Below are positions 8,758 through 18,507 of a stretch of 64,000 bases of DNA, piece after piece. The notes beneath the pieces were generated by a model. It made no database searches, was not told where the DNA came from, and saw only the letters and a program-made list of their open reading frames with translations. A program made the position numbers and the translations under genes. This stretch comes from Huaxiibacter chinensis (lineage in GTDB: Bacteria; Pseudomonadota; Gammaproteobacteria; Enterobacterales; Enterobacteriaceae), in NCBI RefSeq assembly GCF_022171985.1, contig NZ_JAJVHF010000014.1, positions 27,672 to 91,671 on the forward strand. Reading direction: 5' to 3'. The first letter of the stretch is position 1. The number at the start of each line of letters is the position of its first letter.

Positions 8758-8894
8758 TGTCTGTTCACAGGTGAATGATTCGGCTGAAGATAAGCGTAGC
8801 TAAACTGGCTTTCTGCGACGGACAAATTTGTTACCGATTGTACATTTCATTCATTGGTTCATTGCCTCATATCCCCGGTGACCCTGGGCCAGGC

Positions 8895-8926
8895 AAAAAA
8901 AAACTGGCCGCAGGGGGCCAGTTTTT
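8895..8926 (-). terminator. gor intrinsic terminator
   Basis: An 11-bp inverted repeat (AAAAACTGGCC at 8899-8909, GGCCAGTTTTT at 8916-8926) is followed on the minus strand by nine consecutive T residues. It lies 21 bp past the gor stop codon. The T run on the other side makes weak bidirectional use possible. Confidence 0.85.
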
Positions 8927-8946
8927 GCGCGTGAAGCGAATGGATG

Positions 8947-10299
8947 CTAGCGCATCGTAACAAACTCTTCTGCCGCAGTAGGGTGGATCGCCACGGTGTT
9001 ATCGAAATCTTTCTTCGTCGCGCCCATTTTCAGCGCGACGGCGAAGCCTTGCAGGATTTCGTCCATGCCGAAGCCGATACCATGAATCCCGACAATCTTC
9101 TCTTCCGGGCCGACGCAGACCAGCTTCATGCGGCAGGGCTGACGGTGAGAGGTCACCGCGGTGTACATCGCCGTAAAGGACGATTTGTACACTTTTACCT
9201 GGTCGTCGCCATACTGCTCGCGTGCCTGCGGTTCGGTTAAGCCCACGGTGCCAATCGGTGGATGGCTGAAGACCACGGTCGGGATATTGCTGTAATCCAG
9301 ATGCTCATCCGGCTTATTGTTAAACAGGCGCTCGGACAGGCGACGGCCTGCGGCAACGGCAACGGGCGTCAGCTCGACGGCCCCGGTGTTATCGCCCACC
9401 GCATAAATGCCCGGCACGCTGGTGTTCTGGAACTTATCAACAACGATATAGCCTTTGTCATTGGTTTCAACGCCGGTCACCGCCAGGTTGAAATTGTCAT
9501 TCGCCGGTTCGCGACCAATAGCCCAGATCAGGCAATCTACGGTCTGGCTGCGGCCATCTTCTAACGTCAGCGTCAGGCTGCCATCGGCATTTTTTTCGAT
9601 CGCTTTCGGCACGGCGTGGGTATGCAGCGTGGGGCCTTCCGCATTCATCACCTCAACCAGCGTCTCGACAATCAGCGGGTCAAAACTGCGCAGCGGAGCA
9701 TGTTTACGCACGAACAGATGGGTTTCAGCGCCCAGACCATTAATCACACCAGCCAGTTCTACGGCGATATAACCGGCGCCGATCACCGCAACGCGCTTCG
9801 GCAGCGCAGGCAGTTCGAAGAAACCGTCAGAGTCGATACCGTACTCCGTGCCGGGAATATCCGGATGGGCAGGACGGCCGCCGGTAGCGATCAGGATATG
9901 ATCGGCCGTGATCGTCTCGCCGTTGACTTCGATCGTTTTCGCATCAACAAAGCGGGCAAAGCCTTTGATGACATCGACGTTATTTTTACCCAGCACGTTG
10001 TCATACGAGGTATGGATGCGGTCAATATAAGCGGTACGGCTGGCAACCAGTTTGTTCCAGTCAAAGTGATTGATGGTGGTGTCAAAGCCGTAATCCGGGC
10101 CATACATATGGATGGCCTCGCGGATTTGCGCCGCGTGCCACATGACTTTCTTCGGTACACAGCCGACGTTAACGCAGGTGCCGCCCAGCTCTTTGGCTTC
10201 GATCAGCGCACACTTCTGGCCGTACATGGCTGCACGGTTAATAGAGGCGATACCGCCGCTGCCGCCGCCAATGGCGATGTAGTCATAATGCTTGCTCAT
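8947..10299 (-). CDS. gor: glutathione reductase
   Basis: Gor reduces glutathione disulfide with NADPH and FAD and keeps the cytoplasm reducing. The 450-residue product equals E. coli Gor in length. It has the FAD-binding GGGSGGIAS at about 11-19, the redox-active pair Cys42/Cys47 in [11 protein letters not shown], the NADPH-binding [13 protein letters not shown] segment near 175, the second FAD motif [10 protein letters not shown] near 300, and the C-terminal catalytic His439 and Glu444 in HPTAAEE. A clear terminator follows. The gene is transcribed alone on the minus strand, with rlmJ upstream and a 71-bp gap between them. Confidence 0.98.
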   Translation of the reverse strand: MSKHYDYIAIGGGSGGIASINRAAMYGQKCALIEAKELGGTCVNVGCVPKKVMWHAAQIREAIHMYGPDYGFDTTINHFDWNKLVASRTAYIDRIHTSYDNVLGKNNVDVIKGFARFVDAKTIEVNGETITADHILIATGGRPAHPDIPGTEYGIDSDGFFELPALPKRVAVIGAGYIAVELAGVINGLGAETHLFVRKHAPLRSFDPLIVETLVEVMNAEGPTLHTHAVPKAIEKNADGSLTLTLEDGRSQTVDCLIWAIGREPANDNFNLAVTGVETNDKGYIVVDKFQNTSVPGIYAVGDNTGAVELTPVAVAAGRRLSERLFNNKPDEHLDYSNIPTVVFSHPPIGTVGLTEPQAREQYGDDQVKVYKSSFTAMYTAVTSHRQPCRMKLVCVGPEEKIVGIHGIGFGMDEILQGFAVALKMGATKKDFDNTVAIHPTAAEEFVTMR

Positions 10300-10370
10300 G
10301 GGTCTTATCCTTAATGTCTGATTGCCGCGATTGTATACCTGAAATCAATAGGTTCCACCGATGATTGCGA

Positions 10371-11213
10371 TTACTCCGGCACGATCCAACTGACGGTCGC
10401 GTGGCCCGTTCCGGCAGGAACCAGTTTTTTATGCAGCCACGGCAGCACGTTGTTCATCTGCCCTTCGAGCTTCCACGGTGGGTTAATGACAATCATGCCG
10501 GAGGCGGTCATCCCGCGCTGATCGCTGTCAGGACGGACGGCCAGTTCAACCTGCAGAATTTTGCGAATGCCGGTGGCTTCCAGCTCCTTAATCATGCGTT
10601 TAATCTGCGCACGCAGGACCACCGGATACCACAGGGCGTAGGTCCCGGTAGCAAAACGTTTGTAGCCTTCATGAATGCCGGTCACCACTGCCTGATAATC
10701 AGTTTTGATTTCGTAAGGCGGGTCGATCAGCACCAGGCCGCGACGGGAGACCGGAGGCAGCTTCGATTTCAGCTGTTGGTAACCATCGGCTTTTTCCACG
10801 CGTGCGCGATCGTCTTTCTGGAATTCAGAACGCAGCAGCGGGAAGTCGCTTGGGTGCAGCTCAGTCAGTTGCAGACTGTCCTGCTCGCGCAGCAGCTGGC
10901 GCGCAATGAGCGGCGAGCCCGGATAGTAACGTAACTGGCCGCTACGGTTAAAATGGTTAACCACGCTGATATACGGCTCCAGTTCGGCGGGCAGGTCATC
11001 CTGTTGCCAGATGCGCGCGATACCTTCCAGATATTCACCGGTACGCTCCGCATGCTGGCTGCTTAACTGATAACGGCCTGCGCCTGCGTGGGTGTCCAGA
11101 TAGAGAAACGGTTTTTCTTTCTCTTTCAGTGATTCAATAATCAGGCTCTGAACGGTATGTTTGAGGACATCGGCGTGGTTGCCCGCGTGGAAGCTGTGGC
11201 GATAACTGAGCAT
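10371..11213 (-). CDS. rlmJ: 23S rRNA (adenine2030-N6)-methyltransferase RlmJ
   Basis: RlmJ methylates N6 of A2030 in 23S rRNA using S-adenosylmethionine. The 280-residue product starts MLSYRHSFHAGNHADVLKH, as in E. coli, which fixes the start at 11213; an upstream in-frame extension to 11336 has no support. The substrate-adenine motif DPPY is visible in GLVLIDPPYEIK around residue 165, and the SAM-binding DTHAGAG near 40. It is divergent from prlC, whose sigma-32 promoter lies in the shared 213-bp spacer. Confidence 0.96.
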   Translation of the reverse strand: MLSYRHSFHAGNHADVLKHTVQSLIIESLKEKEKPFLYLDTHAGAGRYQLSSQHAERTGEYLEGIARIWQQDDLPAELEPYISVVNHFNRSGQLRYYPGSPLIARQLLREQDSLQLTELHPSDFPLLRSEFQKDDRARVEKADGYQQLKSKLPPVSRRGLVLIDPPYEIKTDYQAVVTGIHEGYKRFATGTYALWYPVVLRAQIKRMIKELEATGIRKILQVELAVRPDSDQRGMTASGMIVINPPWKLEGQMNNVLPWLHKKLVPAGTGHATVSWIVPE

Positions 11214-11334
11214 GGGTAAAGGTATTCCAGGTTGTAAGCGTAGGCCCGAAAGCAGCGCGCCATCAGGCAAAAAGAGTGCGTATTGGCACAGTATACAGAA
11301 AAGTCGGCAGCGCCGCGAAAGCGCAACGCCTGGC

Positions 11335-11365
11335 ATTGAAATTCACGGAACTATCCCCCATTCTA
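11335..11365 (+). promoter_or_regulatory. sigma-32 (heat-shock) promoter of prlC
   Basis: ATTGAAA at 11335-11341 and CCCCATTCTA at 11356-11365 match the RpoH consensus CTTGAAA and CCCCATnT, separated by 14 bp. The -10 box is a full match. It lies about 60 bp upstream of the prlC ATG. E. coli prlC is known to be heat inducible. Confidence 0.85.
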
Positions 11366-11426
11366 AACAGAATATGCATAGCGCCGGATGCGCGCTTCAT
11401 TCACCTTCTTCAACAGGACAGCGCTT

Positions 11427-13469
11427 ATGACCAATCCATTACTGACCCCGTTTACGTTGCCACCGTTTTCTGAAATCCAGCCTGAACATGTGGTCCCTGC
11501 GGTCACCAAAGCGCTGGATGATTGCCGCTCAGCGGTAGAAAGCGTGGTTGCGCAGGGCGGGCCGTACACCTGGGAAAATCTGTGCCAGAAACTGGCTGAA
11601 GTGGATGACGTGCTGGGTCGCCTGTTTTCACCGGTCAGCCATCTGAATTCCGTGAAAAACAGCCCGGAGCTGCGTGAAGCTTACGAGCAAACGCTGCCGC
11701 TGCTCTCTGAATACAGCACCTGGGTTGGGCAGAATGAAGGGCTGTACAACGCTTATCGCGATCTGCGGGACGGTGAGCACTATGCCTCGCTGGATATTGC
11801 GCAGAAAAAAGCGGTAGATAACGCGCTGCGTGACTTTGAGCTATCCGGTATTGGTCTGCCGAAAGAGAAACAGCAGCGCTACGGTGAGATTGCCGCGCGT
11901 CTGTCTGAGTTGGGCAACCAGTACAGCAATAACGTTCTCGACGCCACCATGGGCTGGTCGAAACTGATTACCGATGAATCTGAGCTGGCCGGTATGCCGG
12001 AAAGCGCGCTGGCCGCGGCGAAAGCACAGGCTGAAGCGAAAGAGCAGGAAGGTTTCCTGATCACGCTGGATATCCCAAGCTATCTGCCGGTGATGACCTA
12101 TTGCGATAACCAGGCATTGCGCGAAGAGTTATACCGCGCCTACAGCACGCGCGCTTCTGACCAGGGGCCAAATGCCGGTAAATGGGATAACAGCCCGGTA
12201 ATGGCTGAAATCCTTGCGCTGCGCCATGAACTGGCCGGACTGCTGGGCTTTGACAGCTACGCGGATAAATCGCTTGCCACCAAAATGGCAGAAAACCCTC
12301 AACAGGTACTCGACTTCTTAACCGATCTGGCGAAACGCGCCCGCCCACAGGGTGAAAAAGAGCTGGCTCAGCTGCGTGCCTTCGCGAAGGCCGAATTCAA
12401 CGTGGATGACCTGCAACCGTGGGATATCGCGTATTACAGCGAAAAACAGAAACAGCATCTCTACAGCATCAGCGACGAACAGCTGCGTCCTTACTTCCCG
12501 GAAAACAAAGCCGTTAACGGCCTGTTTGAAGTGGTCAAACGCATTTATGGTATTACCGCCAAAGAGCGCCACGACGTGGATGTCTGGCACCCTGAGGTGC
12601 GCTTCTTCGAGTTGTATGATGATAAAAATGAACTGCGCGGCAGCTTTTACCTCGACCTGTATGCACGCGAAAACAAGCGTGGCGGGGCCTGGATGGACGA
12701 TTGCGTTGGTCAGATGCGTAAGGCAGATGGCTCGCTGCAAAAACCGGTCGCCTACCTGACCTGCAACTTCAACCGTCCGGTCAGCGGCAAACCTGCGCTG
12801 TTTACCCATGACGAAGTGATCACTTTGTTCCACGAGTTTGGTCACGGTCTGCACCATATGCTGACGCGTATCGAAGCCGCGGGCGTGTCGGGTATTAGCG
12901 GTGTGCCATGGGATGCAGTCGAACTGCCAAGTCAGTTCATGGAAAACTGGTGCTGGGAGCCAGAAGCCCTGGCGTTCATCTCGGGTCACTACGAGACGGG
13001 CGAGCCGTTACCAAAAGCGCTGTTGGATAAAATGCTGGCGGCGAAAAATTACCAGGCGGCAATGTTTATCCTGCGTCAGCTGGAGTTCGGCCTGTTCGAT
13101 TTCCGTCTGCATGCGGAGTTTGATCCGGCTCAGGGGGCGAAAATCCTCGACACGCTGGCGGAGATTAAAAAGCAGGTAGCGTTGATTCCTGGACCCACCT
13201 GGGGCCGCTTCCCGCATGCGTTCAGCCATATCTTCGCGGGCGGCTACGCAGCCGGTTACTACAGCTATTTGTGGGCCGACGTTCTGGCAGCCGACGCCTT
13301 CTCTCGTTTCGAAGAGGAAGGGATCTTCAACCGTGAAACGGGCCAGTCTTTCCTGGATAACATCCTGACGCGCGGTGGTTCTGAAGAGCCAATGGAGCTG
13401 TTCAAGCGCTTCCGTGGCCGTGAGCCGCAGCTGGATGCCATGCTGGAGCACTACGGTATTAAGGGCTAG
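11427..13469 (+). CDS. prlC: oligopeptidase A (PrlC)
   Basis: PrlC is a cytoplasmic M3 zinc metallopeptidase that degrades oligopeptides, including cleaved signal peptides. The 680-residue product equals E. coli OpdA and has the HEFGH zinc motif at about residues 469-473, with the downstream Glu in the WDAVELPSQFMENW segment. The ATG at 11427 follows CAGGA and matches the known N-terminus MTNPLLTPF. rsmJ begins seven bases after its stop, so the two form an operon, as in E. coli. A sigma-32 promoter directly upstream predicts heat-shock induction of both. Confidence 0.98.
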   Translation: MTNPLLTPFTLPPFSEIQPEHVVPAVTKALDDCRSAVESVVAQGGPYTWENLCQKLAEVDDVLGRLFSPVSHLNSVKNSPELREAYEQTLPLLSEYSTWVGQNEGLYNAYRDLRDGEHYASLDIAQKKAVDNALRDFELSGIGLPKEKQQRYGEIAARLSELGNQYSNNVLDATMGWSKLITDESELAGMPESALAAAKAQAEAKEQEGFLITLDIPSYLPVMTYCDNQALREELYRAYSTRASDQGPNAGKWDNSPVMAEILALRHELAGLLGFDSYADKSLATKMAENPQQVLDFLTDLAKRARPQGEKELAQLRAFAKAEFNVDDLQPWDIAYYSEKQKQHLYSISDEQLRPYFPENKAVNGLFEVVKRIYGITAKERHDVDVWHPEVRFFELYDDKNELRGSFYLDLYARENKRGGAWMDDCVGQMRKADGSLQKPVAYLTCNFNRPVSGKPALFTHDEVITLFHEFGHGLHHMLTRIEAAGVSGISGVPWDAVELPSQFMENWCWEPEALAFISGHYETGEPLPKALLDKMLAAKNYQAAMFILRQLEFGLFDFRLHAEFDPAQGAKILDTLAEIKKQVALIPGPTWGRFPHAFSHIFAGGYAAGYYSYLWADVLAADAFSRFEEEGIFNRETGQSFLDNILTRGGSEEPMELFKRFRGREPQLDAMLEHYGIKG

Positions 13470-13476
13470 TTGATTC

Positions 13477-14229
13477 GTGAAGATTCACTTAGTAGATGAA
13501 ACGGGCGCCGGAGACGGCGCCTTATCTGTTCTGGCGGCCCGCTGGGAGCTGGAGCACGATGAAGATAACCTGATGGCGCTGGTGATGACACCGACGCATC
13601 TGGAGCTTCGTAAGCGTGATGAGCCTAAGCTCGGCGGTATCTATGTCGATTTCGTCGGCGGCGCGATGGCCCATCGTCGTAAGTTTGGCGGCGGGCGTGG
13701 AGAAGCCGTGGCAAAAGCCGTTGGCGTAAAAGGCAGCTATCTCCCGGACGTGGTGGATGCTACGGCGGGCCTGGGGCGCGACGCGTTTGTGCTGGCCTCT
13801 GTCGGCTGTCATGTGCGCATGCTGGAACGTCATCCGGTGGTGGCGGCACTGCTCGACGACGGCCTGCGGCGCGGTTATGCCGACCCGGACATTGGACCGT
13901 GGCTGCAGACACGCTTACAGCTGATACACGCCTCAAGCCTGACGGCCCTGACGGATATCACGCCTCGCCCGCAGGTGGTTTATCTGGATCCTATGTTCCC
14001 GCATAAGCAGAAAAGTGCGCTGGTGAAAAAAGAGATGCGCGTGTTTCAGTCGCTGGTAGGGCCCGATCTGGATGCCGATGGTTTACTGTTGCCTGCGCGT
14101 CAGCTGGCGACCAAACGCGTGGTAGTGAAACGCCCGGACTATGCGCCGCCGTTAGCGGAGGTGGCGACGACCAATGCGGTGGTGACGAAAGGGCACCGGT
14201 TTGATATTTATTCGGGGACGCCGGAATAG
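13477..14229 (+). CDS. rsmJ: 16S rRNA (guanine1516-N2)-methyltransferase RsmJ
   Basis: RsmJ methylates G1516 in 16S rRNA. The 250-residue product matches E. coli RsmJ end to end. The SAM-binding motif [17 protein letters not shown] is at about 90-106 and the catalytic DPMFPHK near 170. The start codon is GTG at 13477, and the only plausible ribosome-binding site (AAGGG) lies inside the end of prlC, which suggests translational coupling. REP-like DNA follows the stop where E. coli has dtpB. Confidence 0.96.
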   Translation: MKIHLVDETGAGDGALSVLAARWELEHDEDNLMALVMTPTHLELRKRDEPKLGGIYVDFVGGAMAHRRKFGGGRGEAVAKAVGVKGSYLPDVVDATAGLGRDAFVLASVGCHVRMLERHPVVAALLDDGLRRGYADPDIGPWLQTRLQLIHASSLTALTDITPRPQVVYLDPMFPHKQKSALVKKEMRVFQSLVGPDLDADGLLLPARQLATKRVVVKRPDYAPPLAEVATTNAVVTKGHRFDIYSGTPE

Positions 14230-14243
14230 CGCGAATGGGGGGG

Positions 14244-14445
14244 GTGCGGTCTGATGCCCTCACCCCAACCCCTCTCCCACAGGGAGAGGGGCTCGAGTAG
14301 TGCCCTCACATATTCCCGTGCAGCGGGGCGAGTGCAGTGCCCTCACTCAATCCCGTTCAGCGGGGCGATTAGGGGGCGCTCTTTCCAGACAGAAGTCAGG
14401 CTCGATCGGTTCCCTCTCCCTTTGGGAGAGGGTTAGGGTGAGGGA
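14244..14445. repeat. pair of inverted REP-like elements between rsmJ and uspA
   Basis: The spacer between the convergent genes rsmJ and uspA carries two REP-like palindromes in opposite orientation: one at about 14244-14291 (CCCCTCTCCC-ACA-GGGAGAGGGG) and one at about 14411-14445 (CCCTCTCCC-TTT-GGGAGAGGG). Between them are two diverged GTGCCCTCAC-type fragments. Both hairpins could stabilise or terminate the flanking transcripts. The dtpB gene found here in E. coli is absent. Confidence 0.8.
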
Positions 14446-14453
14446 AACTCAAC

Positions 14454-14891
14454 TTACTCGTCTTCTTCGTCACGCAGCGGGACAATCAGCATATCCACGT
14501 GAACGGTGTTAATCAGCTGGCGCGCTGAAGACATCAGCTTGCTCCAGAAGTCCTGATGATGACCACACACCACCAGATCCATATCGTATTTTTTAATCGC
14601 ATCGACCAGCACCTGGCCCAGATCGCCGCTGCCGCTTAAGGTTTCGGTAATAGGGTAACCTGCGTTGGTGGACAGCTCAGATAACGCATGATGCGTCTCT
14701 TCGGAAATGCGTTTCTGCATATCGCCAAGATTGACGTCGATAAGGCCGGTGTAGAGATCGGAGTAATTCACGTCAACGTGAATCAACGAAACTTTCGCGT
14801 TGTAGGGGCGTGCCATGGATACCGCTTTATCAACCAGCACTTTGCTCTCAGGGGAGAGGTCTACCGCGATGAGAATGTGTTTGTAAGCCAT
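14454..14891 (-). CDS. uspA: universal stress protein A
   Basis: UspA is a small cytoplasmic protein that builds up on growth arrest and many stresses. The 145-residue product differs from E. coli UspA at few positions and has the Usp alpha/beta fold: [23 protein letters not shown] at the N-terminus and [18 protein letters not shown] near the C-terminus. Like E. coli UspA it lacks the full ATP-binding G-2x-G-9x-G(S/T) pattern. A GGAG site precedes the ATG. It is divergent from uspB, the classic E. coli arrangement. Confidence 0.97.
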   Translation of the reverse strand: MAYKHILIAVDLSPESKVLVDKAVSMARPYNAKVSLIHVDVNYSDLYTGLIDVNLGDMQKRISEETHHALSELSTNAGYPITETLSGSGDLGQVLVDAIKKYDMDLVVCGHHQDFWSKLMSSARQLINTVHVDMLIVPLRDEEDE

Positions 14892-14915
14892 AGTGTTACT
14901 CCTTCCTTAAGTTAT

Positions 14916-14940
14916 CGATGGCTAACGTGTTAAGCCATCG
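14916..14940 (-). promoter_or_regulatory. hairpin in the uspA leader
   Basis: Between 25 and 49 bases upstream of the uspA start there is a perfect 8-bp inverted repeat, CGATGGCT/AGCCATCG, with a 9-base loop. On the uspA transcript it would form a stem ahead of the ribosome-binding site. It could affect mRNA stability or be a dyad operator; the role is inferred. Confidence 0.4.
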
Positions 14941-15174
14941 CCTATCTGCCTTTATTACGACCCAGTAAACCATATTTTTCAAGCTTTGGTATTGATAACG
15001 ATTATCCTTGTGGCAAAAAAATTAAGGGATCTCCTACACTATTTAAAGAGCCGTTCGGATAATTAAACGTGAACCCGCTCGACTTTTGTCATTCTTTCAC
15101 TGAACTGTCTGTCAGGGCATTGGAGTGCGGTTGTCCAGAAGCCTTGCTTCGTGGGCGGACGCCGGGGAGGAAGT

Positions 15175-15510
15175 ATGATTAGCACCGTCGCATTGTTTTG
15201 GGCTTTATGTGTGATTTGCATAGTGAATATGGCGCGCTATTTCTCGTCGTTACGTGCGCTGTTAGTGGTACTTCGTGGTTGCGATCCGTTGCTTTATCAG
15301 TATGTGGATGGTGGAGGCTTCTTCACATCGCATGGACAGCCCAGCAAACAGATGCGTCTGGTGGGATACATCTATTACCAGCGCTATCGCGACCATCATG
15401 ACGACGAATTTATCCGTCGTTGCGAGCGTCTGCGCGGTCAGTTCATCTTAACCAGTGCGTTGTGCGGCCTGGTGGTGGTGAGCATGATCGCACTGATGAT
15501 TTGGCACTGA
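15175..15510 (+). CDS. uspB: universal stress protein B
   Basis: UspB is a small inner membrane protein linked in E. coli to stationary phase and ethanol resistance and controlled by sigma-S. The 111-residue product matches E. coli UspB nearly throughout, with one membrane segment at each end (about residues 3-22 and 88-108) and a charged middle. The ATG at 15175 follows GGGGAGGAAGT and gives the E. coli start [12 protein letters not shown]. It is divergent from uspA and convergent with pitA, with a bidirectional terminator between. Confidence 0.95.
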   Translation: MISTVALFWALCVICIVNMARYFSSLRALLVVLRGCDPLLYQYVDGGGFFTSHGQPSKQMRLVGYIYYQRYRDHHDDEFIRRCERLRGQFILTSALCGLVVVSMIALMIWH

Positions 15511-15516
15511 GGACAA

Positions 15517-15550
15517 AAAAAAGCGGGTCAGTTTCCTGACCCGCTTTTTT
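15517..15550. terminator. bidirectional terminator between uspB and pitA
   Basis: A perfect stem AAGCGGGTCAG/CTGACCCGCTT (15521-15531 and 15536-15546) with loop TTTC is flanked by A and T runs on both sides. It therefore serves as an intrinsic terminator for both convergent genes. Confidence 0.93.
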
Positions 15551-15565
15551 GGCGTGCTCAACCGA

Positions 15566-17065
15566 TTAAATCAGCTTTAACGCAATCCAGTACAAACCAC
15601 CTGACAACAAAATAGAGGCCGGGAGCGTAAATACCCAGGCCATCAGAATGTTGGTCACGGTTTTGCGCTGCAGACCGCCACCGTCAACAATCATCGTCCC
15701 GGCTACCGAGGAGGAGAGGACGTGCGTGGTGGAAACCGGCATACCGGTATAGCTTGCCAGACCGATAGAGACAGCGGCTGTCATCTGCGCGGACATGCCT
15801 TGCGCATACGTCATCCCTTTCTTACCAATCTTCTCGCCGATGGTGGTCGCCACACGACGCCAGCCAATCATCGTACCGATACCCAGTGCCAGAGCGACAG
15901 CCATGATGATCCAGATTGGCGCGTACTCAATGGTATTGAGCATATCGCCTTTCAGTTTCTTCAGCAGACGTTTGTCGTCAGCACTCACATCCGGCAGCTT
16001 GCCGACTTTATCCGTAACGTCAGAGATGCACAGCATAATGCGGCGCAGCTGACCGCGTTGATCCACGGATAATTTGTCGTAGCTTTCGATATCGCCCAGC
16101 ATGTTTTTCGCACGTTCCAGCGCGTTAATCGCATTTGCCGGATGGCAATGGAACTCGCCTGGTGCCGTGGCGGCGCCCGCTTCAGGAGAAGGAATCAGCT
16201 GATCCACGCCGGTCGCTTTCTTCACCAGCGCAGGGTGCTGCTGGAAATAGACTTCGACGTTGTTGATCGCATCACGGGTACGGGTGATTTCATAGCCGGA
16301 GGCATTCATGTTCACCACGAAACCTGCCGGAGCAACACCAATCAGCACCAGCATAACCAGGCCAATGCCTTTCTGACCATCGTTCGCACCATGAGAGAAT
16401 GCGACGCCAATGGCGGAGAGGATCAGGGCAATCCGGGTCCAGAATGGCGGCTTTTTCTTACCGTCTTTCTTTTCACGTTCTGCAGGCGTCAGGTGAATAC
16501 GGGCGCGTTTTTTGGTTCCGCTCCAGTAGCGACGCAGAATGAAAATTAATCCACCCGCAACAACCAGACCGACGATAGGGGAGACAATCAGAGAACCGAA
16601 AATACCCAAAACTTTAGGGATGTTCAGCGCATCCACGACAGAAGTGCCGGTCATCAGGGCGTTGGTTAACCCGATACCGATAATTGCGCCGATCAGCGTA
16701 TGAGAACTGGATGCGGGCAGGCCGAAATACCAGGTACCGAGGTTCCAGATAATCGCAGCAAGCAGCATGGAAAAGACCATTGCCAGACCGTGGGCTGAAC
16801 TCATGTTCAGGAGAAGGTCTGTCGGCAGCATATGAACGATGGCGTAGGCTACGCTTAGACCACCAAGAAGCACACCAAAGAAGTTAAACACAGCGGCCAT
16901 CACAACCGCGACTTGCGATCGCAGTGCGCGAGTGTAGATAACCGTTGCGACTGCGTTTGCCGTGTCGTGGAAGCCATTGATCGCTTCGTAGAACAAGACA
17001 AATGCCAGAGCAAGCAAAAGTAAAAGCCCGGTATGTAAATCCAGACCAGCAAACAAATGTAGCAT
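15566..17065 (-). CDS. pitA: low-affinity inorganic phosphate/metal transporter PitA
   Basis: PitA brings in phosphate as a neutral metal-phosphate complex with protons. The 499-residue product equals E. coli PitA in length. The duplicated PHO4 signatures are visible: [15 protein letters not shown] near residues 32-46 and [12 protein letters not shown] near 224-235. Hydrophobic segments run throughout, with a large hydrophilic loop at about 260-380. Zinc entry through PitA is known in E. coli, so zntA further along acts on the same metal. The gene is transcribed alone, divergent from yhiN. Confidence 0.98.
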   Translation of the reverse strand: MLHLFAGLDLHTGLLLLLALAFVLFYEAINGFHDTANAVATVIYTRALRSQVAVVMAAVFNFFGVLLGGLSVAYAIVHMLPTDLLLNMSSAHGLAMVFSMLLAAIIWNLGTWYFGLPASSSHTLIGAIIGIGLTNALMTGTSVVDALNIPKVLGIFGSLIVSPIVGLVVAGGLIFILRRYWSGTKKRARIHLTPAEREKKDGKKKPPFWTRIALILSAIGVAFSHGANDGQKGIGLVMLVLIGVAPAGFVVNMNASGYEITRTRDAINNVEVYFQQHPALVKKATGVDQLIPSPEAGAATAPGEFHCHPANAINALERAKNMLGDIESYDKLSVDQRGQLRRIMLCISDVTDKVGKLPDVSADDKRLLKKLKGDMLNTIEYAPIWIIMAVALALGIGTMIGWRRVATTIGEKIGKKGMTYAQGMSAQMTAAVSIGLASYTGMPVSTTHVLSSSVAGTMIVDGGGLQRKTVTNILMAWVFTLPASILLSGGLYWIALKLI

Positions 17066-17295
17066 AGGACGTTACGCCATTTTGGAGGACATGAACGCGG
17101 CGCATTATCCAGGACAAATGCGCAACGGGCAAAGTGAAATATAGCTTTTTTTTGATATTCCTTCTGCTTTGTCTGCATCAAGTAAAGAAATATATTTTAT
17201 ATTTCAATTAAATGACTGCGATCTCGGATATTTGCGCTGGTGTGACCACAGAGGAAACTTTACAATTCGCGCCACGAAAACAAGAGGATTTAGAC

Positions 17296-18489
17296 GTGGA
17301 AAGGTTTGATGCCGTGGTAATTGGCGCCGGAGCGGCGGGTATGTTTTGTGCAGCCATGGCTGGGCAGGCGGGTCGCCGGGTGCTGCTGGTGGATAATGGT
17401 AAAAAACCTGGGCGCAAGATCCTGATGTCCGGCGGCGGACGCTGCAACTTCACCAATATGTATGTCGAGCCGGCGGCGTATTTGAGTCAAAACCGACATT
17501 TTTGTAAATCTGCGCTGGCGCGTTATACCCAGTGGGATTTCATTGACCTCGTCAATAAATATGGCATCGCCTGGCATGAAAAAACGCTGGGCCAGCTTTT
17601 CTGTGATGATTCTGCTCAGCAGATTGTCGACATGCTGGTGGCCGAGTGCGGGAAGGGCGGCGTCACGATGCGTCTGCGTTCCGAAGTGCTGGCGGTCTCC
17701 CGTGACGAAAACGGCTATACCCTGGAGTTGAACGGTGATACGGTCAGCGCCGAGAATCTGGTTATCGCCAGCGGTGGGCTGTCGATGCCGGGCCTTGGCG
17801 CGACGCCGTTTGGCTATAAAATTGCCGAGCAGTTTGGCCTTAAGGTGCTGCCGACGCGCGCGGGTCTGGTGCCCTTTACGCTGCACAAACCGCTCCTTGA
17901 GCAGCTTCAGACGCTCTCCGGGGTCTCCGTTGCCTCCACCATTACCGCCGAAGACGGGACCGTTTTCCGCGAAAACTTCCTTTTCACCCATCGCGGGCTG
18001 TCCGGCCCCGCCGTGCTGCAAATTTCCAGCTACTGGCGACCCGGTGAATACGTTACGGTCAATTTAGTGCCAGACTGCAATCTGGAGAGCTTCCTTGACG
18101 AACAACGGGCAGCGCACCCGAATCAAAGCCTGAAAAATACGCTGGCGATGCAGCTGCCGAAGCGGCTGATTGAGTGTTTGCAACTGCTGGGACAGATTCC
18201 GGACGTCACGCTCAGGCAGTTGAATACCCGCGAACAACACGCCCTGGTCGAGACATTGACCCAGTGGCGCGTACAGCCAAACGGGACCGAAGGTTACCGA
18301 ACGGCGGAAGTCACCCTGGGCGGCGTGGATACCGACGAACTCTCTTCACGCACCATGGAGGCCCGCAACGTACCGGGGCTCTATTTTATTGGTGAAGTGA
18401 TGGATGTGACCGGCTGGCTCGGCGGCTATAACTTCCAGTGGGCCTGGGCCAGCGCCTGGGCCTGTGCGCAGGCGCTGGCAACAGATTAA
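17296..18489 (+). CDS. yhiN: FAD-dependent oxidoreductase YhiN (HI0933 family)
   Basis: This 397-residue flavoprotein matches E. coli YhiN. It has the dinucleotide-binding VIGAGAAGMFCAAMAGQ at about 8-24, the family motif GGGRCNFTN near 47-55, and the C-terminal LGGYNFQWAWASAWAC. The start is GTG at 17296, after an AGAGG site, which gives the family N-terminus MERFDAVVIG; a longer reading from 17212 is not supported. The reaction is unknown. The TerC-like gene starts 18 bp after the stop, so the two may be cotranscribed. Confidence 0.93.
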   Translation: MERFDAVVIGAGAAGMFCAAMAGQAGRRVLLVDNGKKPGRKILMSGGGRCNFTNMYVEPAAYLSQNRHFCKSALARYTQWDFIDLVNKYGIAWHEKTLGQLFCDDSAQQIVDMLVAECGKGGVTMRLRSEVLAVSRDENGYTLELNGDTVSAENLVIASGGLSMPGLGATPFGYKIAEQFGLKVLPTRAGLVPFTLHKPLLEQLQTLSGVSVASTITAEDGTVFRENFLFTHRGLSGPAVLQISSYWRPGEYVTVNLVPDCNLESFLDEQRAAHPNQSLKNTLAMQLPKRLIECLQLLGQIPDVTLRQLNTREQHALVETLTQWRVQPNGTEGYRTAEVTLGGVDTDELSSRTMEARNVPGLYFIGEVMDVTGWLGGYNFQWAWASAWACAQALATD

Positions 18490-18507
18490 TCAGAAAGGAA
18501 CGTTTTT

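Noticed and set aside
9616..10314. 232-codon open frame opposite gor
   Set aside because: It is antisense to gor, with a low-complexity His/Gly/Arg-rich product and no upstream signals.
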